61,350 nucleotides of DNA from Thermotogae bacterium (lineage in GTDB: Bacteria; Thermotogota; Thermotogae; Mesoaciditogales; Mesoaciditogaceae): the NCBI GenBank assembly GCA_026988035.1, contig JALSLY010000031.1, positions 1 to 61,350 on the forward strand. The letters run 5' to 3'. Both the position numbers and the translations under genes were made by a program. Positions 60,449 to 61,350 of the stretch are shown here, piece after piece. Position 1 is the first letter of the stretch. Each line of letters starts with the position of its first letter. A model generated the notes under the pieces. The model was given only the letters and a program-made list of their open reading frames with translations, searched no databases and was not told the origin of the DNA.

Positions 60449-60985
60449 ATGCTAAAAATAAAACTTGAAAGCTTAAAACATGAGAAAATCGTACGAATAA
60501 ATGAAAGCCTCGATTGGAAAGGAATAGATTTAGAAGGTGAATTTTATCCGTACGATAAACCAGTAAATGTAAATTTGAAAGCCGAATTTTTCCAGAACAG
60601 AATAAGGATTTCTGGCTTTGTAAAAACGGTGCTAATTCATCCATGTGATAGATGTTTAGAACCTGTCTATTTGGAGATTAATGGAAAAATAGACGCTTTG
60701 TATCTTCCAAAAGAAAAAAAATCAAATTATTTTGAAAAGAGCATTGAACTTGTATCTCTTGATAACACGTTTGATTACGATCAAAACGAAGAATTCATAG
60801 ATGTAGAAGATAGGATTGTTGAAGCAATTGTGGTTGAAATACCAATAAAGGTTCTATGCAAAGAGGATTGTAAGGGACTGTGTCCATATTGTGGTATAAA
60901 TCTTAATGAGCATCCTGATCATGTGTGCGAACAAAAAACGGAAAAGGTTTTACCGTTTTCCGTGCTTAAAGGTAAGTTCAAATAG
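60449..60985 (+). CDS. DUF177 (YceD-like) zinc-motif protein
   Basis: A 178-residue protein of the family usually found upstream of rpmF and linked to 23S rRNA processing or large-subunit assembly. It has PCDRCLEPVY (about 68-77) and, near the C-terminus, C-K-E-D-C-K-G-L-C-P-Y-C-G-I-N-L-N followed by DHVC, likely zinc ligands. The ATG at 60449 has AGGTG at 60438-60442, whose first base is the terminal A of tRNA-Arg CCA. A longer frame from 60329 runs through the tRNA and is not used. Confidence 0.9.
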   Translation: MLKIKLESLKHEKIVRINESLDWKGIDLEGEFYPYDKPVNVNLKAEFFQNRIRISGFVKTVLIHPCDRCLEPVYLEINGKIDALYLPKEKKSNYFEKSIELVSLDNTFDYDQNEEFIDVEDRIVEAIVVEIPIKVLCKEDCKGLCPYCGINLNEHPDHVCEQKTEKVLPFSVLKGKFK

Positions 60986-61007
60986 AATCCGAAGGGAGAG
61001 TTTGTAA

Positions 61008-61190
61008 GTGGCTGTACCAAAGAAGAAACCTTCTAAGGCTAGAACAAGTCGGAGAAGAGCAACATATTATAGAGCGATAAAGATCAAAGTTGTGAAATGC
61101 CCAAATTGTGGAGAACCTATGCTTCCCCATCATGTTTGTTTGCATTGTGGATATTACAATGGCAAGCAAATTCTTGAAGTCAAGGAGTGA
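61008..61190 (+). CDS. rpmF: Ribosomal protein bL32
   Basis: A 60-residue basic protein starting AVPKKKPSKARTSRRRATYYR, then C-P-N-C-G-E-P and H-H-V-C-L-H-C-G-Y-Y-N-G-K, the C-x2-C zinc ribbon form of L32. GTG start with GAAGGGAG upstream. It lies 22 bases after DUF177 and 9 before plsX, the conserved DUF177-rpmF-plsX order. Confidence 0.97.
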   Translation: MAVPKKKPSKARTSRRRATYYRAIKIKVVKCPNCGEPMLPHHVCLHCGYYNGKQILEVKE

Positions 61191-61199
61191 CTCGTTCAC

Positions 61200-61350
61200 T
61201 TGGCAAAAATAGCCCTCGACGCTTTTGGCAGTGATCACGCTCCCTACGAAGAGGCGAAGGGAGCGCTTTTGTTCGTGGAGAGAACGCAACATAGCGTTGT
61301 TCTGGTTGGTGACAAAGAAAAAATAAAGCCTTTAATTCCGAAAGGGACAG
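61200..61350 (+). CDS. plsX: Phosphate acyltransferase PlsX (partial, N-terminus)
   Basis: The first 50 codons, running off the right edge. KIALDAFGSDHAPYEEAKGAL corresponds to the KIALDAMGGDHAP start of PlsX, which makes acyl-phosphate from acyl-ACP for phospholipid synthesis. TTG 61200 is the only in-frame start after a stop at 61188; GGAG lies 12 bases upstream, a somewhat long spacing. Position after rpmF supports the call. Confidence 0.88.
   Translation, partial: MAKIALDAFGSDHAPYEEAKGALLFVERTQHSVVLVGDKEKIKPLIPKGT

Noticed and set aside
1-61350. CRISPR arrays, insertion sequences, prophage or replication origin
   Set aside because: Looked for regular spaced repeats, transposase or integrase motifs and DnaA-box clusters; none were seen. 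The DUF1659 cassette has a holin-like member but no other phage genes.

Overview
The window looks like chromosomal DNA of a member of the Thermotogota. The clearest sign is a pair of genes for the 'toga' outer sheath: an SLH-domain coiled-coil tether (Omp-alpha type) followed by a beta-barrel protein (Omp-beta type). The fused AroK-AroB enzyme, the many carbohydrate and nucleoside ABC transporters, the fermentative enzymes and the AT-leaning base composition also fit. I cannot fix the genus. Genes are dense, usually overlap or nearly touch, have clear Shine-Dalgarno sequences and often start with TTG or GTG; I moved several starts downstream to match the ribosome-binding site.

Layout. (1) 1-1320, minus: vitamin B12 ABC importer (btuF, start of btuC) behind a cobalamin riboswitch and terminator. 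(2) 1367-6415, plus: a PEPCK/HPr-kinase-like P-loop protein with an ABC-2 exporter. (3) 6446-15321, minus: a long housekeeping run asnS-ruvB-yggT-nadK-PAS/AAA+ regulator-glyA-glgD-glgC. (4) 15436-18086, minus: the toga pair. (5) 18090-20982, minus: deoC, a cyclodeaminase-like gene, secG, tyrS. (6) 21243-29853, minus: a large unknown membrane protein, a Bmp-type nucleoside ABC importer, a TPR protein and an HD hydrolase. (7) 29963-32279, minus: threonine degradation (tdh, kbl). (8) 32430-33666, plus: a small cassette of DUF1659, DUF2922, a small membrane protein and a sigma-factor-like protein. (9) 33814-38291, plus: LacI-controlled ribose-type ABC importer. (10) 38351-42653, minus: ROK regulator and a glucose/mannose-type ABC importer. 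(11) 42745-50228: all seven shikimate-pathway activities plus chorismate mutase and prephenate dehydrogenase, in two minus operons and one divergent plus pair. (12) 50229-50808: non-coding repeats. (13) 50851-58960, plus: LacI regulator, larE-larB-larC for the nickel-pincer nucleotide cofactor, a nickel/cobalt permease, two ferredoxin-domain aldo/keto reductases and a DUF362 ferredoxin protein. (14) 58974-61350: nagA (minus), then tRNA-Ser, tRNA-Arg, a DUF177 gene, rpmF and the start of plsX (plus).

Three things stand out. The aroF operon is preceded by a short reading frame crowded with Phe, Tyr and Trp codons, overlapping three mutually exclusive hairpins that end in an intrinsic terminator: a full trp-leader-style attenuator for the common aromatic pathway. 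The lar cluster couples nickel-cofactor synthesis and nickel uptake to a sugar-type repressor and an iron-sulfur redox set, with no LarA racemase nearby. The DUF1659/DUF2922/sigma cassette is a compact unit of unknown purpose with its own internal terminator and palindromic upstream sites.
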